A stretch of 64,000 bases of DNA from Calycina herbarum (GCA_001414485.1 LLEY01000011.1:434001-498000); one strand, 5' to 3'. Shown: positions 1 through 13,079, counted from the stretch's first letter. Program-made: numbers and translations. Notes: generated from the sequence alone by a model not told the origin.

Positions 1-57
1 CCTTAGGAAACGATCGAATCCATTCATCTTCCACACGTTTTAAAACCTCCCTCTGCC

Positions 58-954
58 ATGTCGTCCTCTCCAAAGAAAATCCTCGTCACCGGCGCAACAG
101 GTAAACAAGGCGGTTGCACCATCGAAGCTCTCCAAGCCAGCTCCTCCCCTTTCCACATTCTCGCTCTCACGAGAGACCTCAATTCCGCGAAAGCAAAAGA
201 ACTCGCCTTGAAACCAAACATGACGGTCGTCAAAGGCGATTTCGACAGCGTGGGCCCTATCTTCGAACAACACAAGCCGATACATGGTGTATTTGGGGTC
301 ACAATACCGAGGGGAAAGGTGGACGAGGAAGGACAAGCGAAACCCCTTATCGATGCAGCTATCGAGCATGGCGTTGAACATTTCGTGTTCACGTCGGTGG
401 ATCGAGGCGGAGAGAAAAGCGAGAGCACCCCTACGGATATCCCACATTTTAAATCGAAACACAATATCGAACAATACTTGAAGGCACAGATTACGGCGAA
501 GGGATCGAATATGCAATACACAATATTACGACCTGTAGCGTTTATGGATAATATGGCACCGAATTTCTTCGGCAAGACATTCGCAACGATGTGGGGTCAG
601 GTCGGTACCAAGCCCTTGCAACTTATTTCGTCCCATGATATCGGCGTTTTTGCTGCGAGAGCATTCAACAACCCGGCCGCGTATAAGAATCGGGCTGTTG
701 CGCTTGCGGGCGATGAGTTGACCCTCGAGCAAGGGAAGAAGGTGTTTAAAGATACTTTGGGTTACGATATGCCGAAAACATATGGCTTCGTTGGTTCCGG
801 ACTGAAATTTATGATGGGGGAATTGGGGAATATGTTTAATTGGTTCAAAACTGATGGGTATGGCGCTGATATCCAGGCTTTGAAAAAGGAAGAGCCCAAG
901 TTGCAAGACTTTGGTACGTGGCTGAAGGAGAGCAGTGGGTTCAAGAAGCAGTAG
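58..954 (+). CDS. NmrA-like NAD(P)-binding Rossmann protein
   Basis: Intact single-exon gene of 298 aa. The N-terminus carries the dinucleotide-binding loop GATGKQGG (residues 12-19, pattern GxxGxxG) after a short beta strand (KILVTG), as in NmrA/HSCARG atypical short-chain dehydrogenases. A central 'HFVFTSVDRGG' and 'YTILRPVAFMDN' match the family's later strand regions, and the length is typical. Known members bind NAD(P) and act as redox sensors or as oxidoreductases of unknown substrate; there is no signal peptide, so the protein is probably cytosolic. The ATG at 58 gives the complete Rossmann fold. The substrate cannot be told from sequence. Confidence 0.9.
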   Translation: MSSSPKKILVTGATGKQGGCTIEALQASSSPFHILALTRDLNSAKAKELALKPNMTVVKGDFDSVGPIFEQHKPIHGVFGVTIPRGKVDEEGQAKPLIDAAIEHGVEHFVFTSVDRGGEKSESTPTDIPHFKSKHNIEQYLKAQITAKGSNMQYTILRPVAFMDNMAPNFFGKTFATMWGQVGTKPLQLISSHDIGVFAARAFNNPAAYKNRAVALAGDELTLEQGKKVFKDTLGYDMPKTYGFVGSGLKFMMGELGNMFNWFKTDGYGADIQALKKEEPKLQDFGTWLKESSGFKKQ

Positions 955-1440
955 GCCTCCCAGAGGCTACATCTCTCTCCTTTTCTTCTAATGTTCTCGA
1001 TCGAAATCTTTGTATACTATGTATTTCTTAGCTCGTTCCCAATTTTCAAACACACAAAACTTTCTCTGCCAGGGCGTTGCTCCCCACGATGGGTTGGGGG
1101 TGACCTCTCTTGAAGGGATCGGTGAAATTAGCGCATTCTGCCATTTCGATGTACTTTCGGCGCCACACACTATCATGTTAGTACATCCACTTGGAGAGTA
1201 GTTGAAGCAATTCGCACTAAAATTTAAACGGTCTCTCGGCCAAGTTATAATGTTGCGTCAGATCTCTTTTACTTTTTCTTCGTCCCAAATCTATCAACAA
1301 AAAACAAAAAATCTTTCACAACGACGGATTTCTACACACAAACAACTCGCTCTGTCCTACCGGAACACTTTCTCCAACCTTTGTTTTATTACTTTAAATT
1401 TAAACCAACCTCAATTCTCGTATCAAATATCTTTTCCACG
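955..1440. other. intergenic spacer
   Basis: This spacer holds the 3' region of the NmrA-like gene and the probable promoter of the following broken gene. The pyrimidine-rich stretch at 1260-1440 looks like a fungal 5' leader. I see no gene in it. Confidence 0.5.
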
Positions 1441-2213
1441 ATGTCCTCTCCCTCCGCACTGGCTGTGGCCAAGTACCTCAATAACAACAACAAGAAAGTC
1501 ATCGAGGAGACCCATATTCACATCAATGATCCACTCGAGAGCACGCGTCTCAGGGAATTTACGTTGTTTAAAAAGCTTCCTATAGAGCTGCAGGTTGCGA
1601 TTTAGAAGTACACTCTACCTGATCCTCGAGGTGAGTTATTCCTCCCCCCAAATTCAAAATGCAATAAATACTAATTACTCTCCCCTTATCAGTTGTACGA
1701 ATTGAATATTGTTACAAGCCAGCCTTTACAATAGCAATGTCATCAACCTGCCGTCTCGCCCGGAAAATCGCCTTACAGAAATACAGCTTCATGGTCATCA
1801 ACGAGAATACAGCAGGACACATAGATCTCACCCGCGACATCCTATTTTTTGACCTCACTGACTATTTGGGGATTTTATACCATGAATGTTGTGAAGAAGG
1901 CAGCTATTGTGGTTTCCCTATTATACCAATGGGAAAGATTAGACATCTTGCTATAGATAGTCCCGGTTATATCAAGGGGAATGAAATTAACCTCCTGGAT
2001 TCTGCCATTTCAAGGCTGTTTGGGGAGAAGCTGAGTGCAGGGTTGTGTATGAATTTAGAGACTTTTACGATTTGTGGGACTCTGTGCCTAGAGGAGGGGG
2101 GGAAGGAGATGTATGCGGATTTTGTGAAGAACGATTTAGAAGGAGGCAAGGACCGGGGGGAGGGCAGGGAGCTTGAGATTGAGCATTTGTTGTATAAGCG
2201 TGGGAAGTTATAA
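1441..2213 (+). pseudogene. 2EXR-type protein with one nonsense codon
   Basis: The two exons are 1441-1630 and 1693-2213. The 62-bp intron has donor GTGAGT, branch TACTAAT (about 1669-1675) and acceptor TATCAG. Exon 1 reads FTLFKKLPIELQVAI, then TAG (1603-1605, codon 55), then KYTLPDPR; exon 2 continues VVRIEYCYKP. In the 2EXR family this site is normally tryptophan (LPxELRxxIW), so TGG to TAG is the likely change. Apart from this stop the spliced frame is open for about 236 codons. The function of 2EXR proteins is unknown; the motif resembles a degenerate F-box. It could be a recent pseudogene, a null allele or a sequencing error; everything else looks intact. Confidence 0.75.
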
Positions 2214-5200
2214 GTGTTGGCGTAGGTGTAAGAAAGAGGGGGGAATATCTATCTCGGTGTTCCCTCGGGAGGATCCTTTTTTATATGAATTTTATAAGTT
2301 TCCTTTCCAATTACTTTTTCGTGGTCGCTTTTCAGTTCTTACTCACCGCCCAAGCAGTTGTATAGGCGTTGAAAAAATAAGGTTCATTTAAAGATGAGAT
2401 TGTTTGTGTTACTCTGTGATACCTTCATCCGAATCATGTTTGATTTTTGAGAATGGGATCATTAGTCATGTTTTCGTTGACCCTCGTCATCTTGAGGTTT
2501 TGCTTTTTCGTCACAACGACAACGAAACCATTGGGGGTATGGATAGCAAAGATGTCCGTCCACATGTGTCAGAGTTTCTAAGAGGTTTGTTATGGTAAAC
2601 TGTTTTTAGCTGCGAGCTTCGAGGTATGGCGTTTGCTAATGTTTCCTTTGCATAAGCGTTTTCCCCTCTTCGAAACGGCGACCTCCCCTCCACTCCTCGA
2701 TAAGCCTTCATCAAAGTGGCATCCCCTTTTTCGAATTATCGTCCGAATGCAGTGGTAGTCATGCCTCAATGGTTCCAAAATCTGCTGTATGGTTACCGCT
2801 TGATGGGACCAACGCAGTGAACCGAAGACTCCCCCAAACGGAAGGGACAGACGAAGACAATACAAGAGGGCTGGTCAAATCTAGAGAGGTTTCGCTACCG
2901 CTCAGACATATCATGTCTCGATATTTTCTGCATTTGAAGATAATTTCGTTGCATCGCCTCGAAGGGTTTTGTTCTCTTGGAAAAACGTGAAAGGCTACGC
3001 GTACACGCGTATTCCAAAAAAGTTGGAAGCCTCACAATCGGAGGAACTTCAATCTATTTGATCGTGGGACTGTGGGCCGAGGGCACAAGAGCTTTTGGGA
3101 TGCAGTTTTGAGTCTTTGCCATTGGGCACTGGAAGGTTTTGACAAGTAACGCGGATGGAGGGGGTTCCCCTTCCATTTGGCCAATAACCCGAAGGCCTTG
3201 TGTTCCAAGTCCTATATTCCCATGCTTTGTTTCGATTCCTGTTCTTTCCAGACATTAGATCAGGTGAATTAGTTATTCCGGATACATCAATGCCTCGGCA
3301 GCTCCAATGGACAATACTCCCCCGAAAGCCCCTCTGTCCATGGTGCTAAATCATCTTTCAAAGAAAGACTTAATTTTTTCCAGAGAATGATGGCTCATCT
3401 CCTGGTCGTCGACGACAATATTTTGCTATCCCAACAGGCTTCAGTCGATGACCAAGCACGAGATGTATCTCAAGTCCGGCTACTGGTCCGGACTTTCCCT
3501 AAAGGAAGCATAGAAAAAGTTGCTCTGGGAATTTATACTGGAAGCGGGCTCAATTTTCTAGCTCAATGGTTTATTATCCTTCTAGTTCCACAGAGGGGAG
3601 GCGCACTTATCTTTTTATTCCCCCGTTGTTTTGCCACACATAGGTTTTTGGACTGGTGGTTTGGCTACGTTATCTTTGCCCAAAAAGGTGAATCTCACAG
3701 AATTTGTCCGGGAGCTATCTGGGGATTTCTCACTTTAACCATCGTGATCAATAACGGCTCCCCTCGGAGGCTTTCGGTTCAATGACGATCCATGGTTCTG
3801 GTGCCTTTTTGGGGTTGATGGCCGTGCAATCGCTCTATGGGTGTTTTTATGGTAGCGAAAATTCTCACAACTACTCGAATACTCCCTCAACGATTACATG
3901 TCCATCAGCTCTGACATCGTATGTTGTTGTGGCTGATATCTTTTGCCAGAAAGGGTGGGAAGCTCGCCTCGCACCTAGGAATATCAATATCGCATTCTTG
4001 AAAATACCGACGGGCGGTCCTGGACAGTTGGTTCTTGCCCTTCACGATATCCGGCGCCTAATTATATTCCCAAGCCTCTTTTGGGTCACCGAGCAGCATG
4101 TCACGCGGCTTACTCTTTGACGTGCAGACCGTGGATTGCGGTGAAAGTGGAACCCTTGCCTGGCCCTTCTCACGATATCAATTCATCACAATGTGCGAAG
4201 AACCGGCATATTATCGTCATTTCTTCAGCGGCTCTACAATAATCATATCACCTGGCCTGCTGCAGATTACCTACCACTTTTGATGACAGCATGTACTGTA
4301 TGTCGGGATGAGTCAGCTTCACAAAGTCCTTGTATTGAAGAGCAGGTCCCTAGGCAATATATATTTACTTGTATTCTTGTTCTATGTACTTGCCAGGGCT
4401 GTTTCCGCTTTGCGGAGATAGGTACGTACTTCAGTCACCTCGACATTCCCGATAAGTACTAGCTTTGAGTACTTCAAATGATAACTTGTCTACTCTTTAC
4501 ATAAGTACTCGTGTCTAGAGCGAATCACAGCCGGACAAGAAAAAAAGACAGCTCGCAACCCATCCTCCTCGGTTTGTTTCCTGTTTCTCAGGGAATAAGC
4601 CATATGAAGTCCGATGATGGTGGACTCCATTCTGTAACCTACCTGCACTGCTCAAGGGCATCTACTTGGCTTCCCTTTCGAGTAGATTGTCGTATGTCAA
4701 GGTCAGCCCTAAACCGGATGGAACAATAATTCCCAATGAGGGAGTACGTCCACATAAGGAGCCTCACCTGAGCCACCACACCAATATTGTCTGTGCAACC
4801 CCGTGTATATCTCCCCATATCGCTAGAAGGCGTCGGTAAACCTTCTTGGGATCTCTTGTGACCAGTGAGTAATCTGTTTCCTCCGCATGGTCGTATGCTG
4901 CAGTGAGACGACTGTACTGGGACATCCCCCGACCTATCAGGTTACACCATCTCGCCATTACAAACCCCTCAAGAGTCCTATCGTGAAGGTAGGTCGGTTC
5001 AAAAAAGTCTCTTCGCGAGGTTATCGACAGCAGAAGGTGGCCCTTGGCAGAAGGATGCAAGTATATCCGTCGGAAGATGCTGCACTCAATGATTGGATGT
5101 GCCAACTCGGCATCACGTGGGTTACTTATCAACAAACCCCTGAAATGGCTAAGTTCCTCCTCATCTCGATCTAGGGGATGGCATTTTTGCGAATCTGGAC

Positions 5201-5655
5201 CCCAGGAGTAAGAGAATCCCAACAATACAATGCCACGAAGGTGCGTATTGACTCGTCATGTAGATGCAATGCAATATCACAAACAATGCCAACTCATAAT
5301 TGGCAGCTGCTGAACAACCACTCCAATTTGTTGATGTCACAGGTGAGAGGGGGGGACTCAAAGCTGAATCGGTTTTGCTATGTAGTTTGCAGGTATAAAG
5401 GCCTGGGATGCCCTTCCAGTGTGTTCACCTTTATCTTTTCAAACTTCACTTCAGGGTTCGGTTATCCCTTTGGCTCCTTGAAATTTGCTCAAGTCGGTTT
5501 GACTTTTTACTAGCGCGTTCTGCCTTGGAGTACAGGCCAATATCAACCTCTCTCCTCCTAACTCTTTCTTCCCTCTTTCAACCTCCTACCTCAACCTCAC
5601 CTCTCCAACTTGCACTCCCATCACCCACACATTGAAATTCGCTTTTTAGAGCGCA
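2214..5655. other. 3.4-kb stretch without a convincing gene
   Basis: Short open frames occur on both strands, but none shows a recognisable domain, and none can be joined by good splice sites into a longer product. The longest is a minus-strand frame at 4764-5225 (153 codons), which I could not recognise. I found no long repeat or terminal inverted repeat. The pyrimidine-rich tract at about 5545-5640 is probably the promoter and 5' leader of the downstream KamA-like gene. Confidence 0.5.
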
Positions 5656-7632
5656 ATGTTCACCCTACGACAAGTTGCTAAGCAACTAGGAGTCCACCCT
5701 AGCTTGCTTCGCTATGGTTCCCGAACTCCTGGGGCCATTCCAGATGTCATTCTTATGAAGGTGGACGGCCGATCTGTGTCAACATCTTCAAAGCCACCAG
5801 CCTCTTCCCAATCTTCTCGGCCGGTCGTTGCCTCAGCACCACAGCAGATTGCAGTCAAATCAATTGAGCGATCAGCTTCACAAGCTGCACAACCTGTTAC
5901 CCGCCCAAGCTACTTTCCAGACAACTATCTTCCTCTGCCTGTCGCTCCCACGAAGCCCAAAAAGAAGGAGACCATTTTTGGCAGCGAAGAGTACCCCTAC
6001 GAACAAATTAACAAGCGTCAAATACCAAAGATCTTTGAGGAGCGTCTTCCTGGTGTTGATTCTCTCCCTTACCTAGCTGCCGCTGAGGTATTTCCTACGA
6101 GACTCAACAACTATGTCATTGACAATCACATTCATTGGTAAGCCAGTAAAAGGCAACAGAGTTCCGTAATTCTGTGAGAATACGCACTTACATCAAAACA
6201 GGTCCAATGGTGTTGAGGATGAATATTTCAAGCTTGTCATCCCTTCGCCAGACATGGTTAGCAGAAAAGTCCTTGAAGAAATCATGGCGTTGCTTCTTAT
6301 TAGAAACAGCGCAGCAACCACTTCAGAGAGGGATCTAGCAGATGCCAAGATCAAGAACATCGTCCGTCAGTACCAAAAGGATTATATGAACGCACATCCC
6401 TCTGGTCAAAGTGAGAATGTACCCATGATGGATGGAGTTGAGGTGGATGGCCTCCAGCATAAGTACAAAGAGACCGCACTATGGTTTGCAGCTGAGGTTT
6501 GTATTTATGTCCCTGATCCAACACATGCAATGTCCTACTTGCTAATTGTGTTCTTGACCAGGCACAATTTTGTCATGCATTCTGTATGTACTGCTTTCGA
6601 TGGGCCCAGTTCGCCAATGTCGGCTCAGGAGATCAATTCAGATCCACCAGTTGGGAACTCCTTCTTCGATACATCGCGACACACAAACAAATCAAGGACC
6701 TTCTTTTCACAGGGGGGGATCCAATGGTCATGACAGCTTCCACATTCGCAAAATATCTTAAACCATTACTGGACAACCCTGAGACTGAACATCTCCAGAC
6801 AATTCGAATTGGCACAAAGTCTTTGGCGTATTGGCCAAGAAAATTTACAACCGATAAGGATTCGAAGGAGATGCTCCAATTGTTCCGTGATGTGGTCAAG
6901 TCTGGAAGATCTTTGTCCATCCAAGCCCACTTTACACACCCTCGTGAACTTGAGACCCCAGAGGTTCAACAGGCCATCAATGCCATCAAGGAGACTGGTG
7001 CTGTGATTCGCACCCAAAGCCCAATTGTTCGCGGCATTAACGACAGTGCGGAGACCTGGACAAAGATGTGGAACGAACAGGCTAGACTGGGTTTAATCCC
7101 ATATTACATGTAAGTACAGCAAACCTACATCTTTTGTACGAGGTCTCTAACATAATTTGCCACTAGGTTCGTTGAGCGTGATACTGGGGCTAAGGAATTC
7201 TTTGAGCTTCCATTGGCGCGGGTATTTCAAATTTACAACAAAACCATCTCCCAGGTTCCTGGCACTGCACGCAGCGCGAAGGGCCCTTCAATGTCTGCCA
7301 AGCCAGGCAAAGTTCAAATTCTGGATATCCGCGAGTGGGAGGATGGCACTAAGACCTTTGAGTGCGTTTTTCTTCAAGCTCGCAATCCTGCCTGGGTCGG
7401 TAAGATTTTCAGTGCTGAGTACTCTGAGACTGCCACCTGGCTTGATGGTCATAACCGTCTCCGCCCCGCTTTTGGCAAGGAAAAATTCTTCTGGGAGGAC
7501 GAGTATGCTGCACTAGTCAAGTCGGAGGAAGGCTCAAGTGGCCAGTGGAAAATCACAAATAACCGCTTGACCGAGTCACCTTACGACTTCCGCGGGGCTC
7601 AATTCGCCAAGACACAAAAAAAATGTCTGTGA
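5656..7632 (+). CDS. KamA-family radical-SAM aminomutase (lysine 2,3-aminomutase-like)
   Basis: Four exons, 5656-6137, 6202-6496, 6562-7109 and 7167-7632, give 596 aa. Introns of 64, 65 and 57 bp all follow GT..AG. The iron-sulfur motif CHAFCMYC (CxxxCxxC, Cys263, 267 and 270) is created by splicing at 6496/6562, which supports the model. GGDP (310-313) follows, as in KamA enzymes, and an SAKPGK segment near residue 490 lies where the bacterial family binds pyridoxal phosphate. Radical-SAM aminomutases move an amino group on lysine or related amino acids using SAM, [4Fe-4S] and PLP. The long N-terminal extension (about 130 aa) is unlike bacterial KamA and may carry a targeting signal. The stop at 7630-7632 overlaps a GTGAGT, so an alternative last exon is possible. 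The real substrate is unknown. Confidence 0.88.
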
Positions 7633-10600
7633 GTCTTGTTCCTAATGCTAACTTGGAAGTTTTCGCTTGCACATATGGGCAGTTTTTTGCTTGCATTGCA
7701 GTTGGTGGCAGTTTAGGCTTAGCGATCGCGTTTTTCTGCATTTTCAACTTGCTTCCTTAGAGAAGTCATGGTTGGGGCTGCTTCTTCATTTCTGGGTTTT
7801 CACCCTTGTAATTGGACTTCCTGGCGCTGGAGGAATACTTTATCAAAAAGGTTCTTTAGATGTGAGAATATCATATGGGTCTAGTTAGACTTCCGATATT
7901 GTTTTCTGAATGGTGGTATTTACATTTGGTGGTTTCTATGGAGCTTTAGTTAGACTGGCTTCGTTGGGTACGCCCAATGCTTGCTTCTTTCGTAAAGTTG
8001 GAGACTGCTTAATAGATACAGCCGTTCTATTCTATCCATTGCTTGTTTGCGACTTTTTTGGTGAGATTCCGATCAAGTGTGCTGGCATGAAGCAACTAAG
8101 TGTTTGGTAAGGTGTGTGGTACTGCAGATAACACACCATGAGTATGCCAACAGCCAACAACTAACTGATCTTTCCAAACACGTCTTCCCAACCGCCCCTA
8201 CAAAAACATGCCATTTTCACCTCCAACATCAGAGTTCTAACAGATTCTGCTAGTGTCATGAGATAAGAAGAGGTTGGCAAAGAGCCAACTGTAAGGAGCG
8301 TTTGGTTACATTAGCCGCCCCCAACTTGCGTCCTATGGTAAGCTTCTCTGCACCGCTCCATGCCCTCGGGTCGATAAAACTCGTTCAATTGGATTGATCG
8401 ATACCAAGACTTTTACTCTTCATCAGGAGTTTGGTTATTCCAATCAGATGCCCTGGCTCACAACTCCCACACTACTTTGTGTACAGCCCTAGGTACTGAG
8501 GTGCCAAGAGAATTTCTCTAGTGTGGACACTTCTGCTTTCTTCCCTCTTCAAGGGTGGGGCTTGCAACGACTTCTTGCCTGAACTTTTGGCGTGAGGATC
8601 AAATTCCATCTCCCTCACATCTCGGCACTTGTCTCGAACTCTCCATTCAACCAAGAAAGTTACTCCAATGTGGACGGGTGTGGGTTTAACTCTCCAGCAT
8701 CAATATACTTGAATTCAGGACATCTCACCGCAGCAACGGATTCAAGGAGTACCACATCAGCTGCTGTCATATCTTGAATGAATCGTACTCTAAATTGAAG
8801 AATCCCATTGTCCCGGATTGATGACCATCAATGTATTTGAATTTGCCCGTTGCCGGGTTTGTGGAATGCAATATCCGGGGTTGGAATCCTTTCCAATCAG
8901 GTATTTGTTGAACCATAAATCACAGTTACAATGCTAGGATAGGATTCCTGCAATTTCCCACAGGAATACAAGTTATGATGCTGTGATGTTGGATCGTGGA
9001 GCTATATGAGTAACTCTCTACGTCCCTATGGTAAGCGAGTACGAGGTAGAAAATAATGAACTTGAACTCGGAAGCTTTCACTCCCGTGCATGAAATAATG
9101 CATTTTGACAGCTGCTGTCGTCCAAATGGGGGGGTGGGGGGTGGGGGGGTGTTGTAGAAATTCTTTCCAATCAGAGGAGATTATCGACTTGAAAATTCCA
9201 AGAGCATGGTCTGTTTCCCGAGGCTGCAATTGCCCTCCCCTCCACCATAATCACAACACCTCTTTGAGTTATCGCCATTGCCTAGTAGGGATTTCGATTG
9301 TAGGGTTTTGCAACCTTGCCAATCATGTTGAAGAATTTCTGAGATTGCTACTGGTGTTTCTGTCAAGATGGCAAAGCTAGTCTTATTGGTAGTGTGTTGC
9401 TCGTCGATCTGATCATTGTTTCTCCCATGGAAGACTTTCGACGTGTTTTGAGTAGCCGATAATGCAATGGAAAAAGAAGGTTTGGGGTATATTTTCTGGC
9501 AAGCATTTCCTCCTTCCCTGACAGGGAAAGTTCCTAATGGCCGCGTATTTTGAAGGTGGTGTGAGGCATCTCAACTATTCTTCCTTTCGAACCGGATTCC
9601 TTCCTCACACACCACTTCATGATGGTTGGATTCATTTCAGAGATTTCAGATACTGCTGTGCGACCAATAAACCTTTATTTATCAACAACGTGTAACTCAT
9701 TTCAAGCAACTCAACCCCGCATCGCCGATCGTGAAAACAAGGAATACTTTCTTCTCAAACGCCTCCCTACAAGTATCTTACATCAAGAATCTAAATCCCA
9801 TAAATTTACGTGAAAACGGGCATCAAAAGCCCTTCCCCATATTACTCCACCACCACCACCACCCCCGAAAGTCGATAAACATCCCCTGCAATAACCCTTG
9901 CAATCTTTCCCCACTATCCCTGGAGGATTTCTCAAAACAGGGGACAAAACAAAGATGCATTTCTCGGTAATCCAATTGAACATAGTATATTGACGCCCCA
10001 TCACCTCCCTCATTAGGATGTCTGTTATTCGTCACAGGAACTTCAGTATTGTCGTGCTTGCGCTTACTGTATCCCACGTAAGTGATCGTCAGGGTACTTT
10101 GTAACTTCTTTTCTGGGTGGGGGATCAAGTTCTCATCTCCCTCTCTGGTGTTCTTTGGTGGGGGCTCCGAGTTCGGGAGTGCCGTTGAAAAATGCTGCCT
10201 CCAAATTCCAACTTTCCATATCTCACACCTAGACCACAACCCAAAAAAGTGGCACGTCAATTCAACAACGCCATTTCTAAAACCTAGTCTCCCCCCCCCC
10301 AACCTCCCTTTGAATGATAATGGATACCGTAGTTGGTTTCCAGGAGATCCTTCTATCCTGTTTTGCAGCGCATGGTGTGCCTCGATTGTGCTTTCTTTCC
10401 CATAAAATTTCTCTCCCATCGACGGGTGATTTTTGTTTCATACATGATCATTGCTTCTAAGGTTCCTTCAGCTAGTTTGAAATGGGCAAGTAGTGTCAAG
10501 ACTGGAACTGTAGCTCATTTTAAGGTGTTTGTCAAGTAGCAAAAGCAATTCCTAGGTCCATAAAAATGGCACCAAACATCCAATCTCACCATAGTGAACA

Positions 10601-12224
10601 CATCCAGCTTAGACTATGTAAAGTTTGCTTCAATTCATGTAAAAGGTGTCAAGGTTTGGCAGAAGAGAAGAAAATCCTTTGAATTTATATCAAGTGATTC
10701 AATGAATCCTTGAATAAAACTCAGAGATGACTTTGCCAGCTAGTACCTTTGTTTTGGTACGAAGTAAAGTGCAGCAAGTAAATCCTTCTTGTTGTGATAC
10801 ATCATGTTGAAATCGTTTCAGATTACTCGTTGGGGCCAATATTTTGAAAAGTCTCCAGCGTAAATCGTAGCTATTTTTCTTCTTTCCTCAAATTTGCCAC
10901 CAAGTTCCTTTGGGTTTCGCTCGAACCCTTGCAAGATATTGGGTCCGACGAGTACCTAGTCATCATAAGCGAAACGTAAGGGGGGAGTTGCTGTAAACAG
11001 AGATTTACAAGAAATTGGATGCTGGATGGTGCGCTTTGCCATTTGATCACTGTGGCGATTGACCAAAAGAGCGTTAGATCAATATGATAGGCTGTCATGT
11101 ATTGGGTGTAATAGGATTGAATTTTTGGGTAGCTTTTTGGAGAAAAGCCAGGAGACGGAGGAGTGCTTACGTGGGAGGAGAGAATCAAGGAGGTTTGAGT
11201 TGACCATGGAGCGATGATACTGGATTTGCAAGTTGTGTGGGCTGGAGTGTGGTGGGGGAGTTTATTCGTCTCATGCTTGGCGCGTGATGCTATTTCGCTC
11301 TCAAGTTGCGAGCAGATCGCGTCTTCAATATTGGATTTTATTGAATCAGACATGATGAAATGGTTATGATGTAGGGAATCAATGCTATTGTATGGCAAAA
11401 GAAGGGGACTGATAGTTGTCGCGTTTTGAAGTTCAGAAGACGCGATAGGTATGGTGAAAATGGAAACCTCCACCTAACTTGATTAAATGAGCAAAAAGAC
11501 AGTAGATAATTATCCTCTGGGATTTAAGTAACTATTCTCACGATTTCTCAAGTAGAGAAAAGAGAAATATAGCTGTCTCATCTTTCAATTTGGTAGCCCA
11601 AAGACCATCTGAATTTGAAACTGCGCACATGGATTTTGAGAAAGTTTTATTAAACTTGAAAGCAAATCACAGCTGAAGGGATGCAGGACTTGGGTACTTG
11701 GTAGTATAGGTTTGCTTGTTTGAAAGTGAGGTGATGAGCAACACTGAGCCAGCATGAACAAACCCCAAATAAAGCCCTTTCTACTTGAGACTATAAGACT
11801 GTCTTCTGCCATCTTATCGCGCTCATTTCTCAAAACCTTGCCTTTTTCTATAGAATTTTATAGCATATTGTGTATATTTTTAGTGCAGTTACTGTAAAAA
11901 GGTCCAAAGGTGAAAAATTCGGCTTCAATTTCACTCGCGTAATGGCGGAGCACTCCACCACAACATTGTGAAGTTGAAAACTTGAAGTCACCCCCACTGC
12001 TACCCCCACTCAACCTTCAGGCTCACGCCAGTCTGAAGCTAGTACTCGAAGGCTAGATAGCGTGGGCAACTTCTTCTTTCAAAGACTCAACCTTTTTCTC
12101 CCCCCTTGCTATACCATATACCTCTCCTTCCAAACCGCGCCACGTCACCATATACCTCTCTTTCCACGAGTCATCACTGTATACCGCCACACCCCAAACA
12201 ACGCGTCCCTAAAAAGAAATCAGA
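7633..12224. other. 4.6-kb gene-poor region
   Basis: I see no gene I would defend here. It contains G-runs (9127-9150), a CCA/CCACC run (9847-9866), a C-run (about 10290-10300) and many frames shorter than 100 codons. A minus-strand frame at 10871-11473 is open for 200 codons, but it lacks a recognised domain and a good splice donor (GTAAGC) falls inside it. A long non-coding RNA or a fast-evolving small gene could be missed. Confidence 0.45.
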
Positions 12225-12719
12225 ATGGAGATGAACACTATCAACAACACTGGTCGTTGCAACCACGAACCGATCATACCACCACCTCCACCTCCACCAA
12301 CTCGCCTTCAGGTCGCGATGGAGAACCTACGGCAGATTTTGTGGCAGACAAAACAAAACTTTCAGCAGTGGTTCTGCAGTCGATTCCCAACAACAAGAAG
12401 AAGAGCAAATTTGATCTTTCTTGTCTTCCTCTTTATCCTCACTCTTGCTCTTTTGGTGTTTACCTGGAGCGTTTTTAAACAGGGACAAGATGAAGAGGAA
12501 AATGACTATACGTTGACGGTCACCTCAAGCTCAAGCGCGATCTCCAAAACCTCGCATTTGCTTCCAGGTTCCACGCGTTCCTCTGGATTCTTCCAACAGC
12601 ATTCTCTCACCTCAGGAGTCTCTGGAAACAGCTCAGAGACGAGACCTCTCACCATCACCAGAACAACCTTCGTGTCTTTGACTTTATCAGCTTTCCCATT
12701 TGCTGAGACTGGTCAATAG
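12225..12719 (+). CDS. small single-pass membrane protein, unknown function
   Basis: 164 aa from the ATG at 12225. The N-terminus holds a proline run (IIPPPPPPPTR, about residues 17-27). A basic stretch (RFPTTRRR) precedes one strong membrane segment, ANLIFLVFLFILTLALLVFTW (about 61-81). The C-terminal part is Ser/Thr-rich with one N-glycosylation sequon (NSS, about 135-137), so the tail is probably extracellular or lumenal (type II topology). There is no signal peptide or known domain. Two further membrane-segment proteins of similar style follow at 13.1 and 14.6 kb. Confidence 0.6.
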   Translation: MEMNTINNTGRCNHEPIIPPPPPPPTRLQVAMENLRQILWQTKQNFQQWFCSRFPTTRRRANLIFLVFLFILTLALLVFTWSVFKQGQDEEENDYTLTVTSSSSAISKTSHLLPGSTRSSGFFQQHSLTSGVSGNSSETRPLTITRTTFVSLTLSAFPFAETGQ

Positions 12720-13079
12720 GTCAGGACGCGTTACAATGCCTGCAGTAAGTCTTCTAATTTCCCTGCACCGACACTCTTCCGACATTTGCGTCATTCAATT
12801 GCTCAAGTCCTGTCAATAGACCAATAGTCGATCAGAGAACTAACTCAACTGAAAGATGAAAAGAACAATCTCGGTATAACCTGCCAGGCAGTAACTTGAT
12901 CAAGTGCTTCCTCAACCGGCCTGATCCCTGTCCACCCACAAGGTACAAATATACGCAGTACCCTCTTGAACGTTCTCTTCTACCTTTCTATATCACCTTT
13001 ACGTCTCTACATCATCTCCAAGACACTGCTTTGCTATTGCGATTTTGCGTACACTACAAACACACACCATTCAATCACA

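Noticed and set aside
4764..5225. 153-codon minus-strand open frame
   Set aside because: No domain, no good start context and no splice partners; kept only as a note in the gap entry.
9847..9866. CCACCACCACCACCACC run resembling a His-tag-like coding repeat
   Set aside because: No coding frame with support runs through it; simple sequence.
10871..11473. 200-codon open frame on the minus strand
   Set aside because: I briefly compared it with Tctex-type dynein light chains, but the fungal pattern does not fit. A strong donor (GTAAGC) inside the frame and biased composition argue against a real protein.
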